Source: Sitta carolinensis
Taxonomy: Eukaryota > Chordata > Aves > Passeriformes > Sittidae
DNA length: 64,000 nt
Direction: 5' to 3'
Assembly (NCBI GenBank): GCA_032173965.1
Contig: CM063295.1
Coordinates: 124,001-188,000 of the forward strand
The notes under the pieces were generated by a model that saw only the letters and a list, made by a program, of their open reading frames with translations, was not told where the DNA came from and searched no databases. Below, piece after piece: positions 63,452-64,000 of the stretch. A program made the translations under genes and the position numbers. Position 1 is the first letter of the stretch. Every line of letters begins with the position of its first letter.

Positions 63452-64000
63452 CTGAAAATGCACATTAGATGGAACACTGTGTGCTGGTACAACAAAGGTA
63501 CTGAGAAACTCACTGTACTTAGGAAGCCTTAAAATTAAATTCTGACATACTACAATACCTTAAAGTACTCTAAGCAATACCTCCTAGTGGGGGTGAGGGG
63601 CCATTCCTTCCTGCCCATTTAGCAGTGTTGGATGTCACCAATTCAATATATTAATTTATGGTACAATTGGGTTAACACTCAACAAGCTTCACGCAATGTG
63701 CTGGATCACCGTGGGATAGAAAGAAAGAGAAAAAAAAAAGGTGCTGGTTTTAATTCAGTGCAAAACTATTTTTTATAAACTCCATCCAGAGGGCTACTCT
63801 GGTGAGAAATACAGCTGGACAAAACATTTTAATTCTCTCTTAATTCTAATCGAGTTTTGAATTTTTTCCCTTCCCTTCTCTTTCACACTGTAATACAGCA
63901 CTAACAAGAAACACATGCACTTCAATAATTTTCCAGGCTTCTTCAGTTGTTTAACTAAGTTGTATAAACTGTTTTCTAGAGAAACCTCCCTTTTAAAGAA
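63452..64000 (-). other. CRAMP1: CRAMP1 intron (partial)
   Basis: Intron upstream of the first CRAMP1 exon in the window. No coding signal or recognised repeat; a short A-rich run at about 63721-63739. Confidence 0.6.

Noticed and set aside
1..64000. tRNA, rRNA, CRISPR arrays, phage or bacterial-type systems
   Set aside because: None seen; the window is ordinary bird nuclear DNA.

Overview
This is a piece of vertebrate nuclear DNA, almost certainly from a songbird (passerine). The reasons are spliced genes with GT-AG introns, CR1 LINE remnants throughout, and solo LTRs with the TGT..TGGTTTG / CAAACC..ACA ends typical of songbird endogenous retroviruses. There are no bacterial-type genes, operons or CRISPR arrays. 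Most of the sequence is intron, intergenic DNA and repeats.

Three protein genes are recognised, all on the minus strand, in the order known from other vertebrates (CRAMP1 - JPT2 - MAPK8IP3). Reading from high to low coordinates: (1) the 3' half of CRAMP1, eleven exons between 63451 and 51503, encoding the last 524 residues of a chromatin/histone-gene regulator; its 5' exons lie beyond the window. (2) The whole of JPT2 (HN1L), five coding exons between 45916 and 33172, with a CpG-island promoter at about 45.4-46.25 kb. (3) Only the first coding exon of MAPK8IP3 (JIP3), 14966-14649, with its CpG-island promoter; the rest of the gene lies beyond position 1, so intron 1 is at least 14.6 kb.

Layout: 1-14648, MAPK8IP3 intron 1 with several CR1 copies and one LTR nested in a CR1; 14649-15400, MAPK8IP3 exon 1 and promoter; 15.4-31 kb, intergenic DNA with two large GC-rich solo LTRs (17356-18464 and 29287-30632); 31-46.25 kb, JPT2 with three intronic LTRs and a CR1; 46.5-51.5 kb, a CR1 relic with ORF1 and reverse-transcriptase traces plus the CRAMP1 3' UTR/downstream region; 51.5-64 kb, CRAMP1 exons and introns, with CR1s and an LTR.

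The three genes do not form a pathway. CRAMP1 is nuclear, JPT2 is a cytosolic NAADP-binding/Jupiter-family protein, and MAPK8IP3 is an axonal transport and JNK scaffold. The most notable observations are an apparent one-base frameshift in JPT2 exon 2, two 290-base CR1 segments (288/290 identical) in inverted orientation on either side of the MAPK8IP3 promoter, a GC-rich LTR upstream of and co-oriented with MAPK8IP3, and two perfect palindromes. I found no convincing novel biological system.
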